Shown here piece by piece: positions 1-11,482 of a stretch of 64,000 nt of DNA. The stretch comes from Burkholderiaceae bacterium (GTDB taxonomy: Bacteria; Pseudomonadota; Gammaproteobacteria; Burkholderiales; Burkholderiaceae_C). Within the stretch, counting starts at the first letter, position 1; every line of letters begins with the position of its first letter. The position numbers were made by a program, and so were the translations under genes. The notes below the pieces were generated by a model. It had not been told where the DNA came from, made no database searches, and saw nothing but the letters and a program-made list of their open reading frames with translations. Where the stretch lies: positions 1 through 64,000 of the forward strand of contig JAFALA010000039.1 of the NCBI GenBank assembly GCA_019234815.1. Direction: 5' to 3'.

Positions 1-232
1 CAACCTGACACTGGAAAACAATCACCCCCAGGCTGCTGACATCCTCAACTGGCTGGAAGCCAATGCCAAGTTATCCAGCCAATTCAAAGAAGTGGAAGTT
101 CTGTTTGAAATCGTGCGTGCCACAGAGTCGGCGGGCGAAACCTTCCCCGAGTCGTCTTGTTTCCACATTGGCCTGACCAGTGCCGGGCCTATTGCCTACT
201 TCGAGGACCACACCTGCAGTCAACGACAGTAA
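1..232 (+). CDS. C-terminal part of small uncharacterised protein, paralogue of the next gene
   Basis: The reading frame enters from outside the window (first full codon at base 2) and stops with TAA at 230-232, leaving 76 residues. I do not recognise a named family. The C-terminus carries CFHIGLTSAGPIAYFE, almost identical to CIGLTSAGPVAYFE in the gene at 506-937, and the FKEVE-LFE stretch before it is also shared, so the two are tandem paralogues. No membrane segment or signal is visible in this fragment. A hairpin at 257-290 follows closely and probably ends its transcript. Function unknown; that it is a real gene is well supported by conservation between the two copies. Confidence 0.7.
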   Translation, partial: NLTLENNHPQAADILNWLEANAKLSSQFKEVEVLFEIVRATESAGETFPESSCFHIGLTSAGPIAYFEDHTCSQRQ

Positions 233-256
233 TTTGCTTACCCCAGAGCAAACCGC

Positions 257-290
257 CTCAGGGAGACACCCGTCTCCCTGAGTCTCTCCC
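257..290 (+). terminator. Probable intrinsic terminator hairpin
   Basis: A perfect 11-bp stem (CTCAGGGAGAC at 257-267 and GTCTCCCTGAG at 272-282) with a 4-base loop lies 25 bases after the stop codon of the first gene. The following TCTCTCCCC is pyrimidine-rich but not a clean T tract, so termination efficiency is uncertain. Confidence 0.55.
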
Positions 291-505
291 CTGACAAACC
301 ACTCGCTCTTTCTGCTGTATTAATGCTGGCCCCAGTTTCCCGCCTGAGCTCAACATCCGTTTCAAATACCAGCCTGTTTGATCAGACCAGCCTTCGCCCG
401 TGAAACGACGGCCAATCAAAGAGAAATTTCCCACCCCATCACCAGACTTGCATCCCGGCATGGCCTTCTACCATCAAGGTACCCATTCAACACCGGAGCA
501 AGATC

Positions 506-937
506 ATGCCACTGACCGAATCCTCAGCCACCACGCGCCAGGGCTTTTCCGCCCTGTTCGGCACGGATGCACTGCCACTGAGCGACAATCTGCAACTACA
601 GGCCAAGACCCTGCTGGGCAGCCTGGGACGACAAGCCCGGCTGGAGTTGATCAGCCGCAGCATCCAGATCCCGCCCGCCATCTGCCTGTACATTGACCGG
701 CATGGCAAATTGCAGCTGCTTGGCCGACACCCGCAGGCCAAACAGATCCGCTTGTGGCTGCACAACAGCCACTATCTTGCAGAGCTGTTCAAGGAAGTCG
801 AACTGTTGTTCGAACTGCAGCGCTGCAGCGAAGCCCTGCCCCCCCTGGCAGGTGGTAGCCGCTTCTGCATCGGACTGACGTCGGCAGGCCCTGTCGCCTA
901 TTTCGAGACACCGTCCCACCATGCACGCAATGGCTAG
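506..937 (+). CDS. Small uncharacterised protein, tandem paralogue
   Basis: 143 residues, starting at ATG 506 preceded by GGAG eight bases upstream. No domain is recognised. It looks soluble and cytoplasmic: no signal peptide or membrane segment. The C-terminal third (FKEVELLFELQR, then IGLTSAGPVAYFE near residues 120-135) matches the truncated gene at the left edge, so a duplication produced the pair. It converges on aceK, 69 bases downstream. The repeated invariant IGLTSAGP-AYFE block suggests a functional core such as a binding loop, but this is inference. I give no function. Confidence 0.7.
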   Translation: MPLTESSATTRQGFSALFGTDALPLSDNLQLQAKTLLGSLGRQARLELISRSIQIPPAICLYIDRHGKLQLLGRHPQAKQIRLWLHNSHYLAELFKEVELLFELQRCSEALPPLAGGSRFCIGLTSAGPVAYFETPSHHARNG

Positions 938-1006
938 GCCAGCCCTGGCAAGATTCTCAAACATGACACGGAGCCGGCCTTTTACCGCCGTCAGCCATTT
1001 TTCCAC

Positions 1007-2791
1007 CTACCTGGCCTGCCGCGCAGCTCTTCCTGCCAGCCGTGCGGCATGGCTGTTCACAAAACGCATTTCTTCCGGATAGGGGTAGAAATCCTCCATC
1101 ACACCGGCACGGATACGCTGTTGGCGCAGCTGCCAGAACGTCGGCTCCAGCAGATCCCGGTGATGTTTGAGAAAGGTCTTGCGTACCAGCGGGTCTCCCA
1201 GCAGGAAAGTGCCAAACTCCTCGGGAAACACATCATTACGCGCCACCGGATACCACACCTCACCCGACATCTCCATTTCCGGATTGGGTGCCGGCGGGAT
1301 GCGGCGGAAATTGCAATCGGTCAGGTATTCGATTTCGTCGTAGTCGTAGAAGATCACCCGCCCGTAACGCGTCACACCAAAGTTCTTGAACAGCATGTCG
1401 CCGGGGAAGATATTGGCCGCCGCCAGTTCCTTGATGGCCAGGCCGTAATCGCGCACCACCCTCTCCTTTTCCGGGTCATCACAGCTCATCAGATACATAT
1501 TGAGCGGTTTCATGCGCCGCTCGATATACAGATGCTTGATCACGATCCGTTCCTCCCCCTCTTCCATCATCGAGGGGGCCTGCGTACGCAGCTCCTCCAA
1601 CAGTTCCGGGGTAAAACGATGGGTGGGGAAAGCCACATTGGAAAACTCCAGCGTGTCTGACATCCGTCCCACCCGGTCATGACGCTTCACCAGCCGGTAC
1701 TTCTGCTTTACCGTGGCGCGGTCAATTTCCTTGGGGCCGCCAAATACATCCTTGATCAGCTTGAACACATAGGGATAGGACGGCAGGGTGAACACCAGCA
1801 TCACCAGCCCGCGAATGCCAGGCGCGATGACGAACTGATCATTCGAGTGCTGCAAATGCTGCATGAAATCACGATAGAAAGTGTTCTTGCCCTGTTTCTG
1901 CAAGCCCAGCATGGTGTACAGCTCGGCCTTGGTCTTGCCGGGCAGCATGCTGCGCAGGAACTGCACATAAGCGGAAGGAACCTCCATCTCCACCAGGAAG
2001 TAGGCCCGGCTGAAAGAAAACAGTACGCCGATGCGCCAAGGCTCCAGCAGCACGGTGTCCAGATACAACCGTCCCGCGGCATTGTGCAATACCGGAATGG
2101 CAAACGGGTAGCTCACGCCGCCGTTGATCACCTTGCCAAAAATGTAAGCCGTCTTGTTGCGATAGAAGGGTGAAGTCAATACCTGTATCTGCAGATTGGC
2201 TTCGGCATGTGGCCATTGGCCACCCAAGAATGCCTTGCCGGCCTGTAATACATAGGCCAGATCACGGTGCAGGCTGGCAAATGGCCGCTGCCAGCCAAAA
2301 TCCCTGACCATGCGCCGAAGCACCGCATGCAGGCTGCTGCTGCCTGGGTAATAGCTGCGGTAACAGGGTGGATCGGATTCGATGTACTCGGTGGAGATAG
2401 CCGGACGGATAAAGATGAAATCGTTGTTGAAGTAATCCCGGTGCAGCATGCGGGTGAACACCGAGTTGAAAAAGGTTTCCGCCAGTTCCGGTTGCTTGTG
2501 GTTGGTGAGCAGGCCGATGAAATACAGCTTGGCCTGTTGCCAGATTTCATCATCCAGCAACTCCGCATGAAAGGTATGCTGCAAGCGCCCCACCGTCTCC
2601 ACCACCCGCTCATCGTAAAACTGGATGCGATCCCGAATGGCCTGCTGCACGCCCTGCCAGTTCCCCGCTTCGAACAGGGTCTTGGCCTGGCGGCTGCAAT
2701 TGCGAAACAAGCGGTAATGTTTGTTGAAGCCGTCAATCAGTGCCTGGGCGATGTCGCGCGCGACCGGATTGTAATATTCGGGAATCTGCAT
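1007..2791 (-). CDS. aceK: Isocitrate dehydrogenase kinase/phosphatase
   Basis: 594 residues, the usual length for AceK. AceK phosphorylates and dephosphorylates isocitrate dehydrogenase to divide carbon between the TCA cycle and the glyoxylate shunt. The sequence is recognisably AceK throughout: N-terminal regulatory half opening [16 protein letters not shown], and a C-terminal kinase-like half with [16 protein letters not shown] and the catalytic region [14 protein letters not shown] followed by [12 protein letters not shown]. Start ATG at 2791 has GAGG about eight bases upstream. It lies 75 bases downstream of rluE on the same strand and near icd, the same neighbourhood seen around icd in several proteobacteria. 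Oddity: the neighbouring icd encodes the monomeric enzyme, whereas the classical AceK substrate is the dimeric type; a second icd elsewhere is possible. Confidence 0.95.
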   Translation of the reverse strand: MQIPEYYNPVARDIAQALIDGFNKHYRLFRNCSRQAKTLFEAGNWQGVQQAIRDRIQFYDERVVETVGRLQHTFHAELLDDEIWQQAKLYFIGLLTNHKQPELAETFFNSVFTRMLHRDYFNNDFIFIRPAISTEYIESDPPCYRSYYPGSSSLHAVLRRMVRDFGWQRPFASLHRDLAYVLQAGKAFLGGQWPHAEANLQIQVLTSPFYRNKTAYIFGKVINGGVSYPFAIPVLHNAAGRLYLDTVLLEPWRIGVLFSFSRAYFLVEMEVPSAYVQFLRSMLPGKTKAELYTMLGLQKQGKNTFYRDFMQHLQHSNDQFVIAPGIRGLVMLVFTLPSYPYVFKLIKDVFGGPKEIDRATVKQKYRLVKRHDRVGRMSDTLEFSNVAFPTHRFTPELLEELRTQAPSMMEEGEERIVIKHLYIERRMKPLNMYLMSCDDPEKERVVRDYGLAIKELAAANIFPGDMLFKNFGVTRYGRVIFYDYDEIEYLTDCNFRRIPPAPNPEMEMSGEVWYPVARNDVFPEEFGTFLLGDPLVRKTFLKHHRDLLEPTFWQLRQQRIRAGVMEDFYPYPEEMRFVNSHAARLAGRAARQAR

Positions 2792-2866
2792 GCTTACGCC
2801 TCGATTTCTCCACGGAATGCAATCTGGATCGCTCAGGCCTTGTGCCGGCCAGGGCCGACTCCGGCT

Positions 2867-3544
2867 TCAGGGCTTGTTCTTGCGGGCAAAGCGGAAAGAG
2901 GGCTGCGGGCGTGGCTTGCTGCCCGGCACGGCACTCTTTGGGACAGCAGGGGCTGCCGCTTTTCCCAGACGCTCAGCATGGGACAGCACCGGTAAATCTT
3001 CAAGATTCACCTCGATGCGGCGCAACTCGCCCGGTTGCAGATCGCCCAGCTGCCATGGCCCGATCGCTGCGCGCACCAGCCGCAGGGTGGGCAGCCCCAC
3101 CTTGGCTGTCATGCGGCGTACCTGACGGTTCTTGCCCTCGCTGATGATGATCTCCAGCCAGCTATCCGGCACGGTCTTGCGAAAACGCACTGGCGGCTTG
3201 CGCTCCCACAGGGCGGGCGGGTCGATCTGGCGCACCTGCGCCGGCCGGGTGATGAAGTCGCCCAGATCAACCCCGGCACGCAAGGCCGCCAGCTGTTCTT
3301 CACTGACCCGGCCTTCCACCTGTACCCAATAGGTTTTTGGCAGCTTCCAGCGCGGATCACTGATGCGGTGCTGCAAGGCGCCTTCTCCGGTCAACAACAA
3401 CAGGCCCTCACTATCCGTATCCAGCCTGCCAGCCGGGTAAACACCGGGAATGGCAATGTGATCCTTCAGCGTGGGATGCAACTCGTGCTGGGAAAACTGG
3501 CAGATAACCCCATAGGGCTTGTTGAACAGGATGAGCTGGGGCAT
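2867..3544 (-). CDS. rluE: 23S rRNA pseudouridine synthase, RluE type
   Basis: 225 residues from ATG 3544 (an in-frame ATG six codons earlier is less likely, since family members begin with the LILFNKPYG motif). Single-domain RsuA/RluB/E/F-family pseudouridine synthase with the catalytic block PAGRLDTDSEGLLLLT, in which the Asp in RLD is the nucleophile, and the later GKNRQVRRM motif. There is no N-terminal S4 domain, which fits RluE, the enzyme modifying U2457 of E. coli 23S rRNA. The C-terminus has a basic, proline-rich extension of about 35 residues. It sits divergently from icd, as rluE does in E. coli, and upstream of aceK on the same strand. Assignment to RluE rather than another member rests on this context and domain layout. 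Confidence 0.88.
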   Translation of the reverse strand: MPQLILFNKPYGVICQFSQHELHPTLKDHIAIPGVYPAGRLDTDSEGLLLLTGEGALQHRISDPRWKLPKTYWVQVEGRVSEEQLAALRAGVDLGDFITRPAQVRQIDPPALWERKPPVRFRKTVPDSWLEIIISEGKNRQVRRMTAKVGLPTLRLVRAAIGPWQLGDLQPGELRRIEVNLEDLPVLSHAERLGKAAAPAVPKSAVPGSKPRPQPSFRFARKNKP

Positions 3545-4012
3545 TTCTGGTCGACCATGCATAAACAGTGATGTGCGGATGATAGCAAGGACTGTCAGTC
3601 AAGGTCATGCCGGCGCTTGCCACAAAAAACCGACTTGCCCGCCCTGCGCAGCCATTTTTCATGTCACTACAACAAAGTATTAGCACCGCCAGCGCCGGCA
3701 AGCACTATGCTTTGCACTGTAGCTCACAGCACTGGTGCGGAAAATTCACATTCGAACAGTTGTTTGGTAGCTATCCACAGCAAAGTTCGGATACTTACAA
3801 ACAGAGCGAACATTTGAGAGGTATAATTCGCTTCCGAAAAGTCACCCGCGAGTCCACGGGCCACTCCACGACGCACAGGCTGCTGCAAGGCAGTCCGGCA
3901 GCGGGCCCGCCTTATGCAGTGCCTTTCCACGCGCCTAGCGGAACATCCCCCGGTGTGCGAAAGCCGCCTTGCGCAGTCGTTCTGACGTCAAAATAATCAC
4001 TGGAGATAGAGT
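3545..4012. other. 468-base intergenic region between rluE and icd
   Basis: No credible gene. It must hold divergent promoters. A TATAAT at 3822-3827 on the plus strand is the best -10 for icd but no good -35 lies 17 bases upstream, so the call is weak; it would give a GC-rich leader of about 180 bases. The icd ribosome site is GGAGA, about seven bases before ATG 4013. Confidence 0.4.
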
Positions 4013-6250
<2,238 letters not shown>

Positions 6251-6272
6251 GCGTTCAAGCCGTTCCGGCAAC

Positions 6273-6305
6273 AAAAAGGGCCTGAAGCAATTCAGGCCCT
6301 TTTTT
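6273..6305. terminator. Strong bidirectional intrinsic terminator
   Basis: Stem AAAAAGGGCCTGAA (6273-6286), loop GCAA, then TTCAGGCCCTTTTTT. The A tract on one side and T tract on the other let it work for icd (plus) and for the convergent nitronate monooxygenase-like gene (minus). Confidence 0.9.
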
Positions 6306-6322
6306 CATTCTTCAATGAACCC

Positions 6323-7588
6323 TCAAACCGCAGGCGCCGCCTCCGTCTCAGGCAGGCGGATCTTGTCGTCGGTGCTGAATTGATAGTCCTCGAACACATG
6401 CTGCGCGCTCAGCAGCTGGAAGCTGCCGTCGGCATGGCGCAAGGTCGTGTCCTTCAGGCGTGATGCGGTCTGGCCGCAGGTCCAGATCGCGAAGTTGCGG
6501 AATTGCGTGCACAGGCAGGTCTTGTCGCGCACCGAGATGCGGCGCTCGCCGGGATGCAGGGCCAATTCGCGGTTGTAGGCCGTGATGTAGGAGCACTTGC
6601 CGTTGGCATCGAGCAAATAGCCGTAGGCCTCGCAATTGGGACGGATGCCGTCGCCGATGCCGGGGCTGGCCTTGATCATGCGCATGGGATAGCCGGTCGG
6701 CGAAATCTCGTTGACCTCGATGTCGTCGGCATTGGCCTTGAAGTACTCCTGCTTGACGTCGTCGGGCAGGCCGCATTCGCGCGTGACCGTGAAGCGCGTC
6801 GCCACCTGCACGCCCGACGCACCCATTTCCAGGAAGCGCACTGCATCGCTGCCGGTGAAGATGCCGCCGGCCGGAATCACCGGGATGTCGAGCTGCTCGG
6901 CCTTCAGGTACTGAATGATCTCGGCCACGATGGTGGCCAGGTCGTACTGGGCCCAGTCCATGCCGAAGCCCAGATGCCCGCCGGCCAGCGGGCCTTCGAC
7001 CACCACGTAATCGGGCAGGCGGTCCAGGCGCGCATTCTTCTTCAGGAACAGCTGCAAGGCGCGCAGCGAGGACACGATGATGCCGATCTTGGCATCGCGA
7101 AAACGGGGATGATCCTCGATCAGCGCCAAAGACCCCAGGTGCAGGCCCGCGGCCAGGGTGATGCCGTCGATGCCGGCATCGAGCGCAGCCGACAGACGCA
7201 CCTTGAGCGTCTCCTTGGGCGCGTTCATCGTCAGCTTTTCCATGCAATTGATGAAGACCTTGCCGCTGCCGGTCTTGCGCGACATGGTGGCCTCCACATG
7301 CAGCTTGGTGGCTTCGGCCAGATACGCCGGATTGAACTTGACCGGCGACTTGTCTTCGGATTCGACGTTGTACTTGTAGAGCGCCTGCTTGGCCTTGACG
7401 AACTTGGTCTTGTAGCGGCGATCGGCCACCGTCTTGATCATGGCATCCGAAATATGCCCCACGCCCCCGAGGCGGGCCGCTTCCAGCGCCAGGTCGGCAG
7501 AGGAAATGTCGACGCCCATGCCGCCAATCATGATGGGCACCATTTCCTCGCGCCCCATGCGCAGCCGGAAGTCATTCAAACGTTTCAT
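6323..7588 (-). CDS. Nitronate monooxygenase-family flavoprotein
   Basis: 421 residues from ATG 7588; an upstream in-frame start would add 20 residues with no family resemblance. The protein is a TIM-barrel FMN enzyme of the 2-nitropropane dioxygenase / nitronate monooxygenase family. The N-terminal block PIMIGGMGVDIS, VVEGPLAGGHLGFG around residue 200, and IPVIPAGGIFTGSDAVRFL followed by GASGVQVATRF make up the flavin phosphate-binding region. It is longer than the classical 330-residue enzymes, with a Cys-containing C-terminal extension (DKTCLCTQFRNFAIW). Members oxidise alkyl nitronates, but many homologues are related enoyl reductases, so the substrate is uncertain. It lies 184 bases downstream of guanine deaminase on the same strand and ends at a shared terminator with icd. 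Confidence 0.85.
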   Translation of the reverse strand: MKRLNDFRLRMGREEMVPIMIGGMGVDISSADLALEAARLGGVGHISDAMIKTVADRRYKTKFVKAKQALYKYNVESEDKSPVKFNPAYLAEATKLHVEATMSRKTGSGKVFINCMEKLTMNAPKETLKVRLSAALDAGIDGITLAAGLHLGSLALIEDHPRFRDAKIGIIVSSLRALQLFLKKNARLDRLPDYVVVEGPLAGGHLGFGMDWAQYDLATIVAEIIQYLKAEQLDIPVIPAGGIFTGSDAVRFLEMGASGVQVATRFTVTRECGLPDDVKQEYFKANADDIEVNEISPTGYPMRMIKASPGIGDGIRPNCEAYGYLLDANGKCSYITAYNRELALHPGERRISVRDKTCLCTQFRNFAIWTCGQTASRLKDTTLRHADGSFQLLSAQHVFEDYQFSTDDKIRLPETEAAPAV

Positions 7589-7772
7589 AGCAATCTCACA
7601 AACCCGAAAACCTGTTTTGCAGGCGAATCTTCCAAGCTTAATGGACACACGGGCTCATTTGCCGGCCGACCTGACGAAAAGGATAGGCTCAGATCGAAAA
7701 TATCTCGCAGCGAAGGCCTTTTCGAGCAGGTTCATTGCAGTAGGTCAAACAAGCCGCGCCTCGGCCCGGCCC

Positions 7773-9092
7773 TCAAGGCCTGAAGCGTTCCCGCCCCGCC
7801 ACCCAGGCGCTGACCAGATTGCGCTCGTCCGACAGCGTCAGCCAGGCAAAGACCTTTTCGTGCAAATTGCGGACCCGCTCCATGCGCGCCTGGGCCACCC
7901 CGCCGACGGCCCAGTGCCACACGCACACGTCGGCCACGGCGCCGCGGCCGAAATGCCCGATCTCGCCATCCAGGCCCAGGGCCTTGGCCGCGCCATGCGT
8001 GGCCGTGTACAAGGCCGACCAGGCGTCCAGCCGCTGCCCCTGCAGGCTTTGCACCTTGTACGCATCGGCCAGGGTCTTCTGCATGGACAGGGACGTGCCA
8101 CCCCCCACGTCGCTGGCCGCGCTGACCTGGACGCCCGCACGCCGCGCCGCGCCCCAGTCAAACAGGCCGCTGCCCAGGAACAGATTGGACGAGGGGCAAA
8201 ACGCCAGTTGCGCGCCCCGGCCGGCCAGCGCCTGGCGATCGGCGTCGTCGAGCCAGATGCCGTGCGCCAGCACGGCCTTCGGGTGCAGCAGGCCTTCCCG
8301 GTCGTAGACATCCAGATAGCTGCGCGCATCCGGAAACAGCTGCGCCACCCACGCCACCTCGGCCCTGTTCTCGGCCACATGGGTCTGCATGTAGAGCGAG
8401 GCGTCGGCACGGCACAGCGCACCCGCCATCGCCAATTGCGCAGGCGTACTGGTCGGCGCAAACCGCACCGTCACCGCATAGGCCAGCCGGCCGCGGCCAT
8501 GAAAACGGTCGATCAGATCGACGCAGTCGCGCTCGGCCTGCGCCACGTCGTCGCGCAGGCCCTCGGGCGCATGCCTGTCCATCAACACCTTGCCCGCGAT
8601 CAGGCGCATGCCGCGCGCCTGGGCCGCCTCGAACAGCGCCTGCGCGGCGACCTTGTGCACGGTGGGAAACACCACCGCAGCCGTCGTGCCATGCGCAAGC
8701 AGGGCATCCATGAAACGCTCTGCACCTTGCCTGGCAATCAGGGGGTCGGCATAGCGCTGCTCGGCCGGGAAGGTGTAGGTGTTGAGCCAGTCCAGCAGCT
8801 CGGTGCCGAAACTGGCGATCACATCGAGTTGCGGTGCATGCACATGCGTGTCGATGAATCCCGGCAGGATCAGACAGCCGCGATGGTCATGGCGCATCCA
8901 CGAGTCGTCAGGCGCCTCGGCCTGCGTGCCGACGATGCGGCCCTGCTCGATCAACAGCCAATGGTCGGGCAGGAACCGCACGGCATCGCTGTCCAGTTCG
9001 CCCCAAACCGGCTGGGACGGAAAATCCAGCAAATCGCCGCGAAGCGCGTGGCGACCGGCTGCACGCACGGCGGCGTCTGTCGTCTCAATCAT
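7773..9092 (-). CDS. guaD: Guanine deaminase
   Basis: 439 residues from ATG 9092 (a TTG three codons earlier is possible). Amidohydrolase-superfamily enzyme converting guanine to xanthine and ammonia, using one zinc. Metal-binding motifs are visible: PGFIDTHVHAPQ (residues about 75-86), the His of LYMQTHVAENRAEV, VLAHGIWL, and the C-terminal Asp in SDVGGGTSLSMQ, the guanine deaminase signature. Length fits the family. The aminotransferase gene is 27 bases upstream on the same strand, so the two are likely co-transcribed. The context suggests purine catabolism, but no xanthine dehydrogenase or uricase gene is present in the window. Confidence 0.93.
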   Translation of the reverse strand: MIETTDAAVRAAGRHALRGDLLDFPSQPVWGELDSDAVRFLPDHWLLIEQGRIVGTQAEAPDDSWMRHDHRGCLILPGFIDTHVHAPQLDVIASFGTELLDWLNTYTFPAEQRYADPLIARQGAERFMDALLAHGTTAAVVFPTVHKVAAQALFEAAQARGMRLIAGKVLMDRHAPEGLRDDVAQAERDCVDLIDRFHGRGRLAYAVTVRFAPTSTPAQLAMAGALCRADASLYMQTHVAENRAEVAWVAQLFPDARSYLDVYDREGLLHPKAVLAHGIWLDDADRQALAGRGAQLAFCPSSNLFLGSGLFDWGAARRAGVQVSAASDVGGGTSLSMQKTLADAYKVQSLQGQRLDAWSALYTATHGAAKALGLDGEIGHFGRGAVADVCVWHWAVGGVAQARMERVRNLHEKVFAWLTLSDERNLVSAWVAGRERFRP

Positions 9093-9119
9093 CAAGTTCA
9101 ATCAGAAATACCCAGGCAT

Positions 9120-10247
9120 TCAGCCCATTTTGTCAAAGGCCTGGGCCAGATGCGCAACCGTGCGCTCGGGATCGCGCATTTTGTCCAGGCCGAACAATCC
9201 GATTCTGAAACTGCGGAAATCGGCCGGTTCATCGCATTGCAATGGCACGCCCGCGGCCGTCTGCAGGCCCAGGCCCAGGAACTTGGCGCCGCTCTGCACG
9301 CCAGGATCGGTCGTATAGCTGACCACCACGCCCGGCGCCTGAAAGCCCGTTGCGGCCACGCTCTGGATGCCGCGCGCCTCCAGCATGGCGCGCACGGCGC
9401 GGCCCAGCGCCCATTGCTCATCCTGCAATTTGGCAAAGCCATGGTCGCGCATCTCGTTCATGACCTCGCGCAAGCGCGTCAGCACGCCGGTCGGCATGGT
9501 GGCGTGATAAGCGTGCGCGCCGCCCTCGAAAGCGTTCATGATCTGCAGCCATTTCTTCAGATCACAAGCGAAACTGCTGCTGCTCGTCTGCTCGAGACGC
9601 GCCAGCGCCCGCTCGCCCAACATCACCAATGCGCAGCCAGGCTCGGCGCTCCAGCCTTTTTGCGGCGCGCTGACCAACACGTCCACGCCGCATTTCTCCA
9701 TGTCGACCCAGACCGTCCCCGACGCGATGCAGTCGAGCACGAACAGTCCGCCGACGGCATGCACGGCCTCGGCCACCCGGCGCAGGTAGTCGTCCGGCAG
9801 GATCATGCCGCTGGCGGTCTCGACATGCGGCGCAAAAACCAGATCAGGGCGGCTGCGTTCGATTTCAGCGCAGACTTCGTCCAGCGGCGCGGGCACCCAC
9901 GGCGCCTGCGCACCCTCGCCCGCCTGGCGTGCCTTGAGCACAGTCTGGGTCGAGGGAATTCGACCCATCTCGAATATCTGCGTCCAGCGGTAACTGAACC
10001 AGCCATTGCGCAGCACCAGGCAATGCTTGTCTTGCGCGAACTGGCGCGCCACCGCCTCCATGCCGAAGGTACCGCTACCCGGTACCACCACGGCCGCCTT
10101 GGCGCCATAAACCTCTTTCAAGGTGCGCGATATGTCGCGCATCACGTCGCCGAATTTTTTCGACATGTGGTTGAGGGCCCGGTCGGTATAAACGACCGAA
10201 TATTCGAGCAGTCCGTCGGGGTCGACATCGGGAAGCAAGCCTGGCAT
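9120..10247 (-). CDS. Class V PLP-dependent aminotransferase (alanine/serine-glyoxylate type)
   Basis: 375 residues from ATG 10247, with GGAGAG a few bases upstream. A fold-type I, class V aminotransferase: PGSGTFGMEAVA (residues about 57-67) binds the cofactor phosphate and the PLP lysine is K197 in SAPQKGWS. Relatives transfer amino groups from alanine, serine or ureidoglycine to glyoxylate. The neighbouring guanine deaminase raises the possibility of a ureidoglycine-glyoxylate role in purine breakdown, but nothing in the sequence decides this and no ureide-pathway genes lie nearby. It is transcribed away from the H-NS gene, sharing a 138-base divergent region. Confidence 0.85.
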   Translation of the reverse strand: MPGLLPDVDPDGLLEYSVVYTDRALNHMSKKFGDVMRDISRTLKEVYGAKAAVVVPGSGTFGMEAVARQFAQDKHCLVLRNGWFSYRWTQIFEMGRIPSTQTVLKARQAGEGAQAPWVPAPLDEVCAEIERSRPDLVFAPHVETASGMILPDDYLRRVAEAVHAVGGLFVLDCIASGTVWVDMEKCGVDVLVSAPQKGWSAEPGCALVMLGERALARLEQTSSSSFACDLKKWLQIMNAFEGGAHAYHATMPTGVLTRLREVMNEMRDHGFAKLQDEQWALGRAVRAMLEARGIQSVAATGFQAPGVVVSYTTDPGVQSGAKFLGLGLQTAAGVPLQCDEPADFRSFRIGLFGLDKMRDPERTVAHLAQAFDKMG

Positions 10248-10385
10248 TGCAATCTCTCCGGAGTTTTCAGATCATTTTGACATGCATTAGTTCGTGCGCC
10301 ATCACGACGATTTGAATTTGAATGCGTAGCATTATTGGCCTAAATAACTCTACAATTAGCGAACTTCTTACTGAAAGGAACTTAC

Positions 10386-11093
10386 ATGTCACAGACCTAC
10401 AGCCAAATCAAAAAACAGATTGCAGCGCTGGAGGCTCAGGCCGAAGCGGCCTTGAAAAACGAATTGGCGACTGTCGTGGCGAAACTGAAAGAGACCATTC
10501 AGACCTACGGTCTGCAGCCCAACGACCTGTTCGGCAAAGTCCGCGTCAAGCTGGGTCGTCCGGCCAAGGCGGACAAAGGAACAAAAGCGGCCAATTCGGC
10601 TAAGCGCATTGCCAAGTCGGGCGCCGCAAAGGCGGCCAAGTTTGCCGACGGCAAGGGCAACACCTGGGGCGGCCTGGGCAAGCGCCCGCAATGGCTGCGC
10701 GATGCGCTGGAAGCTGGCAAGCAGCTCGCAGACTTCGCGGTGGGCGGCGCCAAGACCCAAACCCAGCCCCAGCCGGCGGCGAAGGCATCCAAACCTTCCG
10801 TCAAAGCCAAGGCCGCCAAGCCCGCAGTCAAGGCAGCAGCCCCGAAAGCTGAAAAACCGGCTACAAAACCTTCGGCAAAACCTGCCGCCAAACCCGTCGC
10901 CAAGAAGCGTGCCGGCCGCAAGGCTGCCAATCCGTTCGCCAAGCCTGCTGGTGCCGCAAAATCCGCAAAGCCTGCGGTCACGGCTGTCCCCAAGGCATTT
11001 CCCGGCAAGAAAACAGCCGCCAAAAAGCGCGCTGCCGCCAAACCCGCGCAAACCGAATCCACTGCCGTTTCGACGAGCGCCAGCGCAGCCTGA
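10386..11093 (+). CDS. H-NS-family nucleoid protein with histone H1-like tail
   Basis: 235 residues from ATG 10386 with AAAGGAA upstream. Residues 1-50 form the H-NS-type coiled-coil oligomerisation region (YSQIKKQIAALEAQAEAALK). Residues 93-113 hold the DNA-binding motif (TWGGLGKRPQWLRDAL) of the H-NS C-terminal domain. From residue 121 to the end the protein is almost entirely Lys, Ala and Pro in KPAAKP / KAAKPA-like repeats, resembling eukaryotic-type H1 tails and bacterial AlgP/BpH1 proteins. Classical H-NS is about 135 residues, so the tail nearly doubles it. The expected role is nucleoid binding and gene silencing, with the tail adding non-specific DNA contact. The tail length is likely variable because of the repetitive codons. 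A good terminator follows. Confidence 0.9.
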   Translation: MSQTYSQIKKQIAALEAQAEAALKNELATVVAKLKETIQTYGLQPNDLFGKVRVKLGRPAKADKGTKAANSAKRIAKSGAAKAAKFADGKGNTWGGLGKRPQWLRDALEAGKQLADFAVGGAKTQTQPQPAAKASKPSVKAKAAKPAVKAAAPKAEKPATKPSAKPAAKPVAKKRAGRKAANPFAKPAGAAKSAKPAVTAVPKAFPGKKTAAKKRAAAKPAQTESTAVSTSASAA

Positions 11094-11482
11094 CATCAGC
11101 ATCGGCATACAGGCATTACGCGAGCGTCAACCCGCAACCATCGGTGTGCGTCATGAAAAGGGGTGGCAAAGGCCGCCCCTTTTTCATTTCAAGTGCAACA
11201 TTGACCTCAAGCCCAAGGCGCCATGAGCGTCACAAATGCACGATTTCACTTTTACGGATTGCGAAACGACGACACTCGACGTGTGAACTTTTGCCCGCGA
11301 CCTACGGCTTCATGATGCGTGTGCGCAGAATTCTTGCAATCGGAAACATCTTTTGATTCAACATTGTCAACGCGTGATGAATACTCGCGTTGTGTCCTGC
11401 AGCTGCCATTCGAATCCACGATGGACCGGCAGAATTGCAGATTCAATCGAAGATTCGCCCCTTGTTGTTTCAAAGGATGTTC
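11094..11482. other. 389-base noncoding region after the H-NS gene
   Basis: Apart from the terminator at 11156-11185 I see no gene. The second half is AT-richer than its surroundings and should contain the promoter of the lipoprotein gene at 11483, but I cannot assign -35/-10 boxes confidently. Confidence 0.5.
11156..11185 (+). terminator. Intrinsic terminator of the H-NS gene
   Basis: AAAAGGGGTGGC, loop AAAG, then GCCGCCCCTTTTT: a 12-bp stem with one G-T pair, followed directly by a T tract, 62 bases after the stop codon. Confidence 0.88.
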
